A stretch of DNA of 64,000 nt from Prevotella heparinolytica (GTDB lineage: Bacteria; Bacteroidota; Bacteroidia; Bacteroidales; Bacteroidaceae): assembly GCF_004342845.1 (NCBI RefSeq), contig NZ_SLXB01000002.1, positions 157,264 through 221,263 of the forward strand, in the 5' to 3' direction. The notes under the pieces were generated by a model. It was not told where the DNA came from. It ran no database searches and saw only the letters and a program-made list of their open reading frames with translations. This document shows positions 15,856 to 25,333 of this stretch, piece after piece. Position 1 is the stretch's first letter. Each line of letters opens with the position of its first letter. The translations under genes and the position numbers were made by a program.

Positions 15856-18168
15856 TCAGAACGGATACCCTACTGCAAAATGAAAAGCAAAATCACGGCT
15901 GAATCTCGGATGTATAATCGGATAATGCTCTTTTTTATTTGTATATGCCGGGTTCACAGCTTTCATACCTCCGTCAAAGCGCAATACAAAGAAATCTAAA
16001 TCAAGACGCAATCCCAAGCCGTAGGCTACGGCAATCTGCTTGTGGAATTTATCTATTTCGAATTTACCTCCCGGCTGATCTTTGTAATTTCGTATGGTCC
16101 ATATATTTCCGGCATCTACGAAAAACGCTCCTCTGAGTTTCCAGAACAAACGTGTACGATACTCAATACTTGCATCCAATTTAATGTCTCCGGTTTTATT
16201 CAAAAAGTTTTTGCCATCCCCACTGTAAGTCCCCGGACCCAGATCGCGTACCGACCAACCGCGCACACTGTTTGCACCACCGGAAAAGTAACGTTTCTCA
16301 AAAGGAACGATAGATGCATTTCCGTAAGGCATAGCAATGCCGGCACCTAAATGAAATGTCAGAGAGTTACGGTAATCAATCGTCCAGTTTTTGGCAAAAT
16401 CGAAATCACCTTTAAGATATTGTGCAAAAGGAATATTCAGTAAAGTATATTCTCCCTCGTCGTTTTTCTTCATCCCTCCTACCTTCGCCAAAGCATAGAG
16501 CAGATTTCCCGCCGATTCAAGGTTCAGACGAACGGCATAAGAGTTACCGGTCAGGGAATTATTGATAAATCCCCTCCCGGCACTGTGATAAGTATAGCTG
16601 TATCCGGTTCGTACAATGAAACGGTCTTCATAATTATACCTTAGGATGTAGTTTTCATCTTGTTCCAGATATGTTTCTCTGAATTCCTCATCTATCCAAG
16701 GCATGTACAGATAATTAATATCCAGCAAGTCAATGCGATGTTGCGAGCGTTGTTGCTGTACCCCCCATTTGTAACTCCAACCGGCAGAGGCCACGATACG
16801 AGTGAACTCAGGTCGCATTTGGTAGTTGTACTGTAAGCCGAACTCCGTAGTGGCTCTTATTCTCCGCTTGAAATCGTTGGAGATGAACGGGAACATGAAA
16901 CGCGGAAAATTGATGGTAGCCTCTGCGCCCAGCTCAATGTAATTCTGATTCAAATCGTTTTGCAAGCCCGATACGGCTTCGTATGCTCCACGCAATTTGA
17001 GCATAAACGCTTCCGAACCCCTGAAGACATTACGGTTCTGAAATGACACGGATGCCGCCGCACCCAAATCACCGGCAGAATTAGTTCCTTCTACTTCGAA
17101 TGAGACAGCCTGATGCTTGCTTTTTGTCAGCATTACGTATGCATCCAGCGTAGGATGATTATTCTGTTGTGTCTCGAAAAAACGGATATTCGTATATTTC
17201 AATACTTGCAGACGTCCGAAATTGGAATAAGTGCGTTGCACATCCCGCTCTTTATATAAATCTCCGGGAGTGATGTACAAATTGTTGGTCAGTACCTTGG
17301 GACGTAGATACAATTTATCTTTATAGTAAATAGGAAAGCCTTTGTAGTGTAATGAGTCGTTCACTTCGACACTGTTTAGAGCGGGCGATTGCAACATGTT
17401 ATAATCCGTAATGAAACTGACCTTATTTACGGTATATTGCCGATGAGGTTGCGGTTTATCTTCGCTGTGTTGTCTATATGGAATCAAGGATAAGGTCAAG
17501 TCAACATAATAGCTGTTCCGCACAGTATCGGCGGTGTACGAGATGTATTCCTTATTGAATTTATAATATCCGTTTTGCAACAAGATGTCCGTAATGCGCT
17601 GGCGTTCCGCATCCAATACATTGACATCAAAGCGCATGCCTTCAGATAAAAGGGTCAATACAGAGTCTTGCCGGACGTACTGTTTTATTTTATCGTCTTG
17701 AATATCATATTTTATAGAACGCACGATATAAGGCTTTCCGGTAGTAACCTGATAAGTCAACTTCATTTTCTTCTTCTTAGTTTGGCGCACAGGAATTACC
17801 GTGGCTCTCATATAACCCATGTTCTGCACCGCTTTAGTGATTTCCTCTCCGGTACGGCTGGTTTCTTCTTCGCTATAAATGACAGGGGCGTCTCCTAATC
17901 TTCGCAAAGTGCGGTTGATGCTGCGCGTAGAGTCGCGTCCCGACCAATTGTATATGTACAGTTGAGTTTTTATCAAGCTGAACCACTTGGAGTTAGGGGT
18001 CTGACGAAAGTATATGGACAGATTGGAAGGTTTCACTTCTTTGTTGTCGGTGTGTATGCGCACTTCGTCCAATAAATACGAACCGTCCGGCACATATTTG
18101 GTAGATGAACAAGAAGCCAATAGGAGTAAAACAGTGGCAAGTATCGTGTAGCAGAAGCCTTTATCCAT
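15856..18168 (-). CDS. tamL: TamA/BamA-like outer-membrane lipoprotein (TamL)
   Basis: A 770-residue Omp85-superfamily protein. From ATG 18168 the signal peptide MDKGFCYTILATVLLLLASC ends in a lipobox with Cys about 20. The longer reading from 18201 adds a polar stretch before it. POTRA-type domains follow (TTGKPYIVRSIKYDI, ILLQNGYYKFNKEYISY). The C-terminal half is a 16-strand barrel with the lid-lock-like RYFSGGANSVRGWSVRDLGPG and a final Phe (FHFAVGYPF). Bacteroidota encode this lipidated TamA relative, often with a TamB partner, which is not in the window. It probably helps build or insert envelope proteins. Confidence 0.88.
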   Translation of the reverse strand: MDKGFCYTILATVLLLLASCSSTKYVPDGSYLLDEVRIHTDNKEVKPSNLSIYFRQTPNSKWFSLIKTQLYIYNWSGRDSTRSINRTLRRLGDAPVIYSEEETSRTGEEITKAVQNMGYMRATVIPVRQTKKKKMKLTYQVTTGKPYIVRSIKYDIQDDKIKQYVRQDSVLTLLSEGMRFDVNVLDAERQRITDILLQNGYYKFNKEYISYTADTVRNSYYVDLTLSLIPYRQHSEDKPQPHRQYTVNKVSFITDYNMLQSPALNSVEVNDSLHYKGFPIYYKDKLYLRPKVLTNNLYITPGDLYKERDVQRTYSNFGRLQVLKYTNIRFFETQQNNHPTLDAYVMLTKSKHQAVSFEVEGTNSAGDLGAAASVSFQNRNVFRGSEAFMLKLRGAYEAVSGLQNDLNQNYIELGAEATINFPRFMFPFISNDFKRRIRATTEFGLQYNYQMRPEFTRIVASAGWSYKWGVQQQRSQHRIDLLDINYLYMPWIDEEFRETYLEQDENYILRYNYEDRFIVRTGYSYTYHSAGRGFINNSLTGNSYAVRLNLESAGNLLYALAKVGGMKKNDEGEYTLLNIPFAQYLKGDFDFAKNWTIDYRNSLTFHLGAGIAMPYGNASIVPFEKRYFSGGANSVRGWSVRDLGPGTYSGDGKNFLNKTGDIKLDASIEYRTRLFWKLRGAFFVDAGNIWTIRNYKDQPGGKFEIDKFHKQIAVAYGLGLRLDLDFFVLRFDGGMKAVNPAYTNKKEHYPIIHPRFSRDFAFHFAVGYPF

Positions 18169-18198
18169 ATCAATTGATTGATTGCACATAAACAAATG

Positions 18199-18206
18199 CA
18201 AATATA
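18199..18206 (-). promoter_or_regulatory. -7 box for tamL
   Basis: Minus-strand TATATTTG, 30 bp before the tamL ATG. The nearest TTG-like -33 box is at 23 bp, so the pair is imperfect. Confidence 0.4.
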
Positions 18207-18279
18207 CTTGTATTTTTTCTCACCTGAGTCAAGTGTCCGCTTAAATTCTCTCTTTTCTTTCTCTTTCATTTCCACACAG

Positions 18280-18311
18280 TTTGTTATGTTCCACGAAAAA
18301 GAGTATTTTTG
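18280..18311 (+). promoter_or_regulatory. Promoter of the TrmH-family methyltransferase gene
   Basis: -33 box TTTG (18280-18283), 20-bp spacer, -7 box TATTTTTG (18304-18311), with the start codon 22 bp downstream. Confidence 0.75.
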
Positions 18312-18333
18312 TCCGAATAATAACATTGATTTC

Positions 18334-19095
18334 ATGGCACTGAGTAAGAACCGCATAAAATATATCCACTCTTTGGAGTTGAAGAAGAACCGCAAATCCG
18401 ATAAGGTTTTTCTGGCCGAAGGGCCTAAACTTGTCGGCGATTTGTTGGGGCATTTTCCCTGCCTTTTTCTCTTGGCAACTGCCGAATGGCTTTCTCAAAA
18501 CAGACCTCTCTCGGTAGCAGATGTCACCGTGGTTTCTGAAGAAGAGTTGTCGCGCGCCAGTTTGTTGAAAGCCCCCCAGCAAGTATTGGCGGTGTTTCGG
18601 CAACCGGATGACGAATGGGATGCTTCCGTCATCAACCATTCGCTTTGTCTGGCTTTGGACGATGTGCAAGATCCCGGTAATTTGGGTACTATTATCCGTC
18701 TTGCCGATTGGTTTGGGATAGAGCATATTTTCTGTTCACCCAATACGGTGGATGCTTATAATCCTAAGACGGTACAGGCAACGATGGGAGGAATTGCACG
18801 TGTAAAATTGCATTACACTTCTCTGCCCGAGCTGATCGGTTCGCTGAAAGACGTACCCGTTTACGGTACTTTTTTGGATGGTGAAAACATGTATTCCCTT
18901 CCTCTCTCCTCTTGCGGATTGATCGTGATGGGCAACGAAGGAAACGGGATAGGAAAAGAAGTGGAGAAACTTATCAACCGAAAACTATACATTCCGAATT
19001 ATCCGGCAGAGCGCAAGACTTCCGACTCACTGAATGTAGCCATTGCTACCGCAGTGGTTTGCGCTGAGTTTCGGCGCAGGGACGCATCGTTGTAA
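18334..19095 (+). CDS. TrmH/SpoU-family RNA 2'-O-methyltransferase
   Basis: A 253-residue SPOUT enzyme that methylates ribose 2'-OH in rRNA or tRNA with S-adenosylmethionine. An N-terminal substrate-binding domain (KYIHSLELKKNRKSDKVFLA) precedes the knotted catalytic domain with the three motifs: ALDDVQDPGNLGTIIR, VMGNEGNGIGKEV and PNYPAERKTSDSLNVAIATAV. The start ATG 18334 sits 22 bp after a good promoter; longer upstream frames would begin before that promoter. It could be an RlmB-like or TsnR-like enzyme. Its 3' end overlaps an antisense gene by 50 bp. Confidence 0.9.
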   Translation: MALSKNRIKYIHSLELKKNRKSDKVFLAEGPKLVGDLLGHFPCLFLLATAEWLSQNRPLSVADVTVVSEEELSRASLLKAPQQVLAVFRQPDDEWDASVINHSLCLALDDVQDPGNLGTIIRLADWFGIEHIFCSPNTVDAYNPKTVQATMGGIARVKLHYTSLPELIGSLKDVPVYGTFLDGENMYSLPLSSCGLIVMGNEGNGIGKEVEKLINRKLYIPNYPAERKTSDSLNVAIATAVVCAEFRRRDASL

Positions 19096-19372
19096 AATCA
19101 AAAGGAGAGAAAAGAAATGCTGTCAGAGAGGGAAGCTTTTCTGTTATATCAGCAGGAACTGTTGTAAGCTTGTTTCCGCATTTGTCAAAATCCGGCAGAT
19201 CGGAATCTTTGTCGGAAAGCAATGCGATGACACCCGGCAGCCATTCGGTATTTTCTATTTCTTCAGTCAATGGGAAGATACGTACCACGTGTCCCTCACA
19301 CATTTCTACGACATGCCGGCTCAAACAGCCATAGCCGGGGAAAAACAGAAAATGAGAGGCATACCGTTTCAT
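19046..19372 (-). CDS. Hypothetical protein at the end of the ileS-lspA cluster
   Basis: A 108-residue soluble protein beginning MKRYASHFLFFPGYGCLSRH, with an acidic middle (FPLTEEIENTEWLPGVIALL). It lies 31 bp after the DUF4296 gene on the same strand, consistent with being the last gene of that cluster. Its last 50 bp are antisense to the end of the methyltransferase gene. It has the look of a real conserved small protein, with a plausible start and well-packed position, but I cannot assign a family. Confidence 0.55.
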   Translation of the reverse strand: MKRYASHFLFFPGYGCLSRHVVEMCEGHVVRIFPLTEEIENTEWLPGVIALLSDKDSDLPDFDKCGNKLTTVPADITEKLPSLTAFLFSPFDFTTMRPCAETQRKPLR

Positions 19373-19403
19373 CTTTCTTTTTATTCAGAGGAGATACTTC
19401 CCT

Positions 19404-20375
19404 TTAAGGGGAAACTCTTTCAACTTCTTTTAGTGTGGGACGGGGACGTATGTTTCTGCGTCCTGCATTCTCATTAACACCTGTTTCTTCATTTCCCGGA
19501 GTTTTCAAGTCAGCAGGTTGCTGCTCGATGCTGTCCTTGTGCGTAGAGTCGGGAACTTGTTGGAGACTGTCTGTTGGGGCAATTGTCAAGCTGTCCTTAG
19601 CATGATAGCGCATCAAAGAAATACGGTCTGCCAATAATGAGCGTCCATTTTTCTGGACCGGATAATAGATGAATCCACGTATTTCTTTTATTTTGCCCAG
19701 CTTATCTGCGTACAGGCTGATTGTGTTGACGCCTTCTTTTATTATTCTCCGGCCAAAGCCAATCACACTATCATTTTTCTCATACGATACCTGCATTGCC
19801 ATAAAAGGAGCATACGTACTGTCTTGTATTTCATTAGGCACACCTTTATGAAAACAGAAACGGACACTCCAACGCAATGTATCTCTGTCGCGGAAGTTAG
19901 TGTCCGACGGCAAAACAAATACCACCTTGTTGTCCAAAGGCATTCCTGTCAGCCGGTAGACTTGCCGCCAAGCCCATACATCGATGCTGTCGCCGGGAAG
20001 AGATTCCTTCGGTTTGTGGTCGCGCATGGCAATCAAATGATTGATACCGTCTCTTTCAACTTTCAACCGCAGGTTTACCTTTTCATATATCTTTGCGAGA
20101 ACTTCCGGATTGCGGGCAAACCAAACCATGGAAGAGTCGAAGTCGGCTTGTGTGATACCATGTTTTTTAAAAACCGATTCAATGTACAGCACCCGTTTAT
20201 ATTTCTCATTATACGGTACTTCCTCACCCATAGCTTTTGCTATGTGGTAGTCATAAAGCACCTCCTCCATCCGGTCATCCTGCAATACATAGTCAGGCCT
20301 TTTTACCTGACAAGCCGTCAAGCAGCACGTCAAAAGGAGTACGCCATACCATTGAATTCGATTTTTTCTTTTCAT
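19404..20375 (-). CDS. DUF4296 lipoprotein
   Basis: A 323-residue lipoprotein: signal MKRKNRIQWYGVLLLTCCL with lipobox LTAC (Cys about 22). The DUF4296 domain follows: DDRMEEVLYDYHIAKAM, YIESVFKKHGITQADFDSSM. The C-terminal third is low-complexity, polar and proline-rich. Its start overlaps the lspA stop by 4 bp (ATGA), so translation is coupled to the signal peptidase that would process it. The function is unknown. Confidence 0.85.
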   Translation of the reverse strand: MKRKNRIQWYGVLLLTCCLTACQVKRPDYVLQDDRMEEVLYDYHIAKAMGEEVPYNEKYKRVLYIESVFKKHGITQADFDSSMVWFARNPEVLAKIYEKVNLRLKVERDGINHLIAMRDHKPKESLPGDSIDVWAWRQVYRLTGMPLDNKVVFVLPSDTNFRDRDTLRWSVRFCFHKGVPNEIQDSTYAPFMAMQVSYEKNDSVIGFGRRIIKEGVNTISLYADKLGKIKEIRGFIYYPVQKNGRSLLADRISLMRYHAKDSLTIAPTDSLQQVPDSTHKDSIEQQPADLKTPGNEETGVNENAGRRNIRPRPTLKEVERVSP

Positions 20376-21004
20376 GATTTCTTTATAGCAGCATGATATG
20401 CATCATTGAAGTCCTTGCCATAAAACAGCAACAAAGCAATGATGCCACAGCTGATTGCCGCATCCGCAAAGTTAAATATCGGACTAAAGAATATGAAGTG
20501 TTGTCCACCGACAAACGGCATCCATTCCGGCCAATTGGTATCAATGATAGGAAAATAGAACATGTCTACTACTTTGCCATAGAGCCATGGAGCGTACCCG
20601 CCCCCTTCGGGCATGAAAGAGGCTATCTGTGAATGAGTGCTCTCATTGAATAGTACCCCATAAAACACACTATCGATTATATTTCCTAATGCTCCGGTAA
20701 AGACTAAAGAGACACAGATGATGAATCCGGTTTTCAGTCCCAGTTTAACAAACCTGTGCAGAAACCAACCAATCGCCGTAACAGCAGCGATACGGAATAG
20801 CGTTAAAAACAGCTTTGCAAATATTTCCATGCCGAATGCCATACCGCTATTTTCTGTGAAATAGATATAAAACCAATCGGTGATACGGATGCTTTCATGC
20901 CAATACATGTGGGTCTTGATCCAAATCTTGATTATTTGGTCTATAATCAGTACCGAGAAAATAATAAGTAGGGCTATCCGGCCTTTTGTGAAAAATTTGC
21001 TCAT
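20372..21004 (-). CDS. lspA: Lipoprotein signal peptidase (signal peptidase II)
   Basis: An inner-membrane aspartyl protease that cleaves prolipoproteins before the lipidated Cys. The 210-residue protein has four hydrophobic helices and the family motifs FTENSGMAFG (about 49-58), GNIIDSVFYG with catalytic Asp 111, and FNFADAAISCG with Asp 181. The loop between the aspartates is longer than in E. coli, as in other Bacteroidota. It lies 2 bp after the DksA-like gene and overlaps the DUF4296 gene. Confidence 0.95.
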   Translation of the reverse strand: MSKFFTKGRIALLIIFSVLIIDQIIKIWIKTHMYWHESIRITDWFYIYFTENSGMAFGMEIFAKLFLTLFRIAAVTAIGWFLHRFVKLGLKTGFIICVSLVFTGALGNIIDSVFYGVLFNESTHSQIASFMPEGGGYAPWLYGKVVDMFYFPIIDTNWPEWMPFVGGQHFIFFSPIFNFADAAISCGIIALLLFYGKDFNDAYHAAIKKS

Positions 21005-21006
21005 CT

Positions 21007-21387
21007 TTATTTCTTACCGTTGTTTTTGGCTTCGATGCTTAATGTAGCATGAGGCACAGCACGTAAACGCTCTGCCGGGATCAATTTACCGGTCTCGCGG
21101 CAAATACCGTACGTTTTGTTTTCAATGCGCACCAAAGCCGCTTGTAATCCTTGGATAAACTTCAATTGGCGTTGTGCCAGGCGCGTAGTTTCTTCCTTAG
21201 ACAAAGTATTGGCTCCTTCTTCCAGCACTTTGTAGGTTGGAGACGTATCATCCGTATCATTTCCATCCTGTCCATTCAAGCTGGATCTCAACAAATCGTA
21301 ATCACGTTGCGCCAATTCCAACTTCTCCATAATAATGGTGCGGAATTCTTCTAACTCAGCATCCGAGTATCTCGTCTTCTCTGTCAT
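21007..21387 (-). CDS. TraR/DksA-family protein with a degenerate zinc finger
   Basis: A 126-residue protein with an N-terminal coiled coil (residues about 8-95, including DLLRSSLNGQDGNDTDD at the tip) and the C-terminal finger region YGICRETGKLIPAERLRAVPHATLSIEA. Only Cys 96 of the usual four zinc ligands remains; the others are Thr 99, Ser 117 and Ala 120. DksA binds the RNA polymerase secondary channel and modulates transcription with ppGpp; tip Asp residues are present here. Whether this protein does so without zinc is not known from sequence. It sits between ileS and lspA. Confidence 0.88.
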   Translation of the reverse strand: MTEKTRYSDAELEEFRTIIMEKLELAQRDYDLLRSSLNGQDGNDTDDTSPTYKVLEEGANTLSKEETTRLAQRQLKFIQGLQAALVRIENKTYGICRETGKLIPAERLRAVPHATLSIEAKNNGKK

Positions 21388-21458
21388 AATATGTGTTTTT
21401 TAGTGATTAGTTGCCGGCAGGAGGCAGAAAACCACCGTGCTGCCGACTTGTTAAACAA

Positions 21459-24400
21459 TTATTTTTTTACGATGCTTGCATACAACGAAAAATCGTCAAA
21501 ATTAAGTTCCGTTCCGTTTTCCACTTCGTCTATAAGCATCAGTGAAGTTCCTAAAACCTGGTTGCAAATATAGTCTTTATATTCATTTACCGCATCATCC
21601 GTTTGGGGATTTTTTGATAACGTAATATTTATTTTATCCGTTATCTCAAAGCCACTCGACTTGCGGATGTTTTGAATGCGATTCACCAACTCGCGCGCAA
21701 TACCTTCGCGACGCAACTCCTCGGTTACGATCACTTCAAGAGCTACTGTCAGTTTGCCTTCGTTGGCTACCAACCAGCCGGGGATGTCTTCACTGAATAT
21801 TTCCACATCGGTGGTTTCAATCACAGCTTCCTCTCCGTTCAAATTCAGCGTATAAGAACCGTTGTTCTCCAACTGCGCGATGGCTTCTTGTGACAATTCA
21901 GCCACGGCAGCAGCCACAGCCTTCATCTGCTTTCCGAATTTAGGTCCCAGTTTCTTGAAGTCGCACTTCACTTTCTTCACCAATATACCGGCGGTACCGT
22001 CAACGAACTTAATCTCTTTTACATTGACCTCGTTCATAACAAGTGCTTTTACTGCCTCGATGTGTGCATGTTGCTTGTCGTCTGTCACCGGTATCATGAT
22101 GCACTGCAAGGGTTGGCGCACTTTAATGTTTACCTTGCGACGGAGTGCCAATACCATGGATGTCACGTCTTGTGCCATCTGCATGCGATCTTCCAATTCC
22201 TTGTCTATCAGTTCTTCTTTGCATTCGGGAAACTTGGATAAATGAACCGAAACTACTTTATCGCGTCCGGTCGCTGCAATCAAATCCATATACAGTTTGT
22301 CCGCATAGAACGGAGCGATGGGGGCCATCAGCTTAGCTACGGTTTCCAAACACGTATAGAGGGTTTGGAATGCTGACAGCTTATCTTGTGTCATACCGCC
22401 ACCCCAGAAGCGTTTGCGATTCAGGCGGACATACCAGTTTGACAGGTTGTCGTTTACGAATTCCGAAATCAAACGACCGGCTTTGGTAGGTTCGTATTCA
22501 TTGTAGCAAGTGTCTACATTTCTCACCAGCGTGTTCAGTACGGACAGAATCCAGCGGTCTATTTCCGGACGTTCGTCCTGCACGTCGGCTTCTTTGTATT
22601 CAAAACCGTCCACGTTGGCATATAGAGCGAAGAATGAATAAGTATTATACAGCGTTCCGAAGAATTTGCGGCGAACCTCTTCTATTCCCTCCACATCGAA
22701 CTTCAGGTTGTCCCATGGAGAAGAGTTGGTAATCATGTACCATCTTAATGGGTCGGAACCGTATTTTTCGATGGTAGAGAATGGATCGATGGCGTTTCCC
22801 AAACGTTTGGACATCTTGTTCCCGTTCTTATCCAACACCAGTCCGTTGGAAATAACGGCTTTGTATGAAACACTGTCGAACACCATAGTGGCAATGGCGT
22901 GTAGCGTGAAAAACCATCCGCGAGTCTGATCCACACCTTCGGCGATGAAGTCGGCGGGATATACTTGGTGGCTGTCCAGCAATTCCTTGTTTTCGAACGG
23001 GTAATGTATCTGTGCATACGGCATGGCACCTGAGTCGAACCATACGTCAATCAAGTCGCTTTCACGCTTCATCGGCAATCCGTCTTTAGATACAAGTACG
23101 ATATCGTCTACGTAGGGACGATGCAAGTCTATCTTATCGTAATTCTCCTCCGTATAAAGTTCGGGTTTGAAATTCATCTCCTTATAAGGATTGGACGTCA
23201 TCAAGCCGGCGGCCACAGATTTCTCTATTTCGTTATAAAGTTCTTCTACCGATTCGATGCACTTCTCATCGCTGCCGTCTTCCGTGCGCCAGATGGGCAG
23301 TGGAGTGCCCCAATAGCGAGAACGGCTCAAGTTCCAGTCGTTCAAGTTTTCCAGCCACTTGCCGAAACGTCCTGTACCGGTGCTTTCCGGCTTCCAGTTG
23401 ATGGTCTTATTCAGTTCCATCATGCGCTCCTTGCAGGCTGTGCTTCGGATGAACCAGCTGTCCAACGGATAATACAATACCGGTTTGTCCGTACGCCAGC
23501 AGTGCGGGTAATTGTGCACGTGCTTCTCTATCTTGAACGCTTGGTTGGCAGCCTTCATCATCATGCAGATATAGATGTCGAGCGACTCGGCAGTTCCGGC
23601 TGCTTTTTCATCATATTTACCATCAATGGTGAATTGCGGGTCGTATGCGTTTTTCACCCAACGGCCTTCGTATTCTTTATATAAATCGATATTGACACAT
23701 TCGGCAATAAATCTTTCGTCCAATTCGTCAAGCAGGTAGAATTTACCTGTAAGATCCACCATCGGACGGGTTTCCCCTTTTTTATTGATCATAAACAACG
23801 AAGGAATACCTGCGGCACGTGCTACGAAAGCATCATCGGCACCGAAAGTAGGTGCAATGTGCACAATACCGGTACCGTCTTCTGTGGTGACATAATCGCC
23901 GGGGATGACACGGAAACCGTTCGCACTGGCTTTCCAGTTGCCGTCATTGTCCACGTCCACCGGTTTTACCCACGGAATGAGTTGTTCGTATTCCATACCT
24001 ACCAAGTCCGTACCCTTATACTCGCCTACCACTTTGAAAGGAATGAGCTTGTCTCCGGGTTTATAGTCCTCTAATGCAATATCTTCTGCCTTTTTATTGA
24101 AGTGAGTGTAGAGTAAAGGTTTGGCCAATACTACGGTTATTTTCTCACCTGTATATCCATTATATGTTTGTACGGATACATACTCTATTTTCGGACCTAC
24201 GCAAAGGGCCGTGTTAGAAGGCAACGTCCACGGAGTAGTGGTCCATGCCAAAAAGTAGGGAGTTCCCCACTCTGCCATTTCCGGTTTAGGCTGTTTAATC
24301 TTGAACTGTCCTACCACGGTGGTATCTTTTACATCACGATAGCATCCGGGTTGGTTCAACTCGTGCGAGCTAAGTCCCGTACCGGCAGCGGGCGAATAAG

Positions 24401-24944
24401 GCTGTATGGTATATCCTTTGTAGAGCAACCCTTTCTTATAGAGTTGTTTCAGCAGCCACCACAAAGTTTCTATGTAGCGGTTGTCATAAGTGATATAAGG
24501 GTCTTTCATATCCACCCAATATCCCATTTTGTGCGTCAGGTCTTCCCATTCTTTGGTGAATTTCATGACATCCTTGCGGCAAGCCTTGTTGTATTCGGCA
24601 ACAGAGATACTTTTGCTGATATCTTCTTTTGTGATACCCAATGCTTTTTCCACACCCAGTTCCACCGGCAGGCCATGCGTATCCCATCCTGCTTTGCGTT
24701 TCACCAAGAATCCTTTCATGGTTTTGTAGCGGCAGAATATATCTTTGATGGAGCGAGCCATTACGTGATGAATTCCCGGCATACCGTTTGCCGAGGGAGG
24801 CCCTTCGTAGAAAACGAAAGAAGGGCAACCTTCACGTTCTGTCATACTTTTGGCGAAAACTCCGTTTTCGTCCCATTTTTTCAACACTTCCTTGTTTACC
24901 TCAGAGAGGTCGAATTGCGAATATTCGGCAAACTTTTTAGCCAT
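21459..24944 (-). CDS. ileS: Isoleucyl-tRNA synthetase
   Basis: A class I synthetase that charges tRNA-Ile and edits valine. At 1161 residues it is the long, eukaryote-like form common in Bacteroidota. The HIGH-type motif is GMPGIHHVMA (about 54-63), the CP1 editing domain includes TTPWTLPSNTALCV, and the KMSKR motif is NKMSKRLGN. The anticodon-binding domain follows, and the C-terminal zinc-finger of short IleRS is absent. It is the first gene of the cluster ileS-dksA-like-lspA-DUF4296-hypothetical. Confidence 0.97.
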   Translation of the reverse strand: MAKKFAEYSQFDLSEVNKEVLKKWDENGVFAKSMTEREGCPSFVFYEGPPSANGMPGIHHVMARSIKDIFCRYKTMKGFLVKRKAGWDTHGLPVELGVEKALGITKEDISKSISVAEYNKACRKDVMKFTKEWEDLTHKMGYWVDMKDPYITYDNRYIETLWWLLKQLYKKGLLYKGYTIQPYSPAAGTGLSSHELNQPGCYRDVKDTTVVGQFKIKQPKPEMAEWGTPYFLAWTTTPWTLPSNTALCVGPKIEYVSVQTYNGYTGEKITVVLAKPLLYTHFNKKAEDIALEDYKPGDKLIPFKVVGEYKGTDLVGMEYEQLIPWVKPVDVDNDGNWKASANGFRVIPGDYVTTEDGTGIVHIAPTFGADDAFVARAAGIPSLFMINKKGETRPMVDLTGKFYLLDELDERFIAECVNIDLYKEYEGRWVKNAYDPQFTIDGKYDEKAAGTAESLDIYICMMMKAANQAFKIEKHVHNYPHCWRTDKPVLYYPLDSWFIRSTACKERMMELNKTINWKPESTGTGRFGKWLENLNDWNLSRSRYWGTPLPIWRTEDGSDEKCIESVEELYNEIEKSVAAGLMTSNPYKEMNFKPELYTEENYDKIDLHRPYVDDIVLVSKDGLPMKRESDLIDVWFDSGAMPYAQIHYPFENKELLDSHQVYPADFIAEGVDQTRGWFFTLHAIATMVFDSVSYKAVISNGLVLDKNGNKMSKRLGNAIDPFSTIEKYGSDPLRWYMITNSSPWDNLKFDVEGIEEVRRKFFGTLYNTYSFFALYANVDGFEYKEADVQDERPEIDRWILSVLNTLVRNVDTCYNEYEPTKAGRLISEFVNDNLSNWYVRLNRKRFWGGGMTQDKLSAFQTLYTCLETVAKLMAPIAPFYADKLYMDLIAATGRDKVVSVHLSKFPECKEELIDKELEDRMQMAQDVTSMVLALRRKVNIKVRQPLQCIMIPVTDDKQHAHIEAVKALVMNEVNVKEIKFVDGTAGILVKKVKCDFKKLGPKFGKQMKAVAAAVAELSQEAIAQLENNGSYTLNLNGEEAVIETTDVEIFSEDIPGWLVANEGKLTVALEVIVTEELRREGIARELVNRIQNIRKSSGFEITDKINITLSKNPQTDDAVNEYKDYICNQVLGTSLMLIDEVENGTELNFDDFSLYASIVKK

Positions 24945-25019
24945 TTTTACTTACTTGATTTTACGATTTTAAGGAGTAATCTTCCTTACATCAAAGAAAC
25001 CTTTTTTATTTTGAAGGTG

Positions 25020-25051
25020 CAAAGTTACAAAAAACTTAGAGCCTGCTTAAA
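25020..25051 (-). promoter_or_regulatory. Putative ileS promoter
   Basis: Minus-strand -7 box TAACTTTG (25027-25020) with a TTTA at -33 after a 20-bp spacer; one mismatch to consensus. It would give a leader of about 70 nt. The rest of the 24945-25333 gap holds only the xylE terminator. Confidence 0.45.
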
Positions 25052-25266
25052 TTTTCCTCAAAAAGTTTTTTTATTCAGCTTCTTTTGCGCTTCTTTTCAG
25101 CCTGTTTTTACTCTTCTGACTCGTTATAGCACGCTATCTTTTTCTTAAAACGGGAATGTCCCCAAAAAAGAATGTTATCTGAATTCTAAGACCTCAGGTA
25201 GAATGTTCATAAGAATGCTGGTATGAACTTTACATACTCTTGAGAAGATAGAGTTTGGAGAGAAAT

Positions 25267-25308
25267 AAAGAAAGGTGGGGTCAATCTTTATCAACCCCAC
25301 CTTTCTTT
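25267..25308. terminator. Strong terminator after the xyl operon
   Basis: Perfect 15-bp arms AAAGAAAGGTGGGGT (25267-25281) and ACCCCACCTTTCTTT (25294-25308) enclose a 12-nt loop, 25 bp beyond the xylE stop. The sequence is symmetric enough to work for either strand. Confidence 0.85.
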
Positions 25309-25333
25309 ATCAATTACACCGGATGAGTAATTA

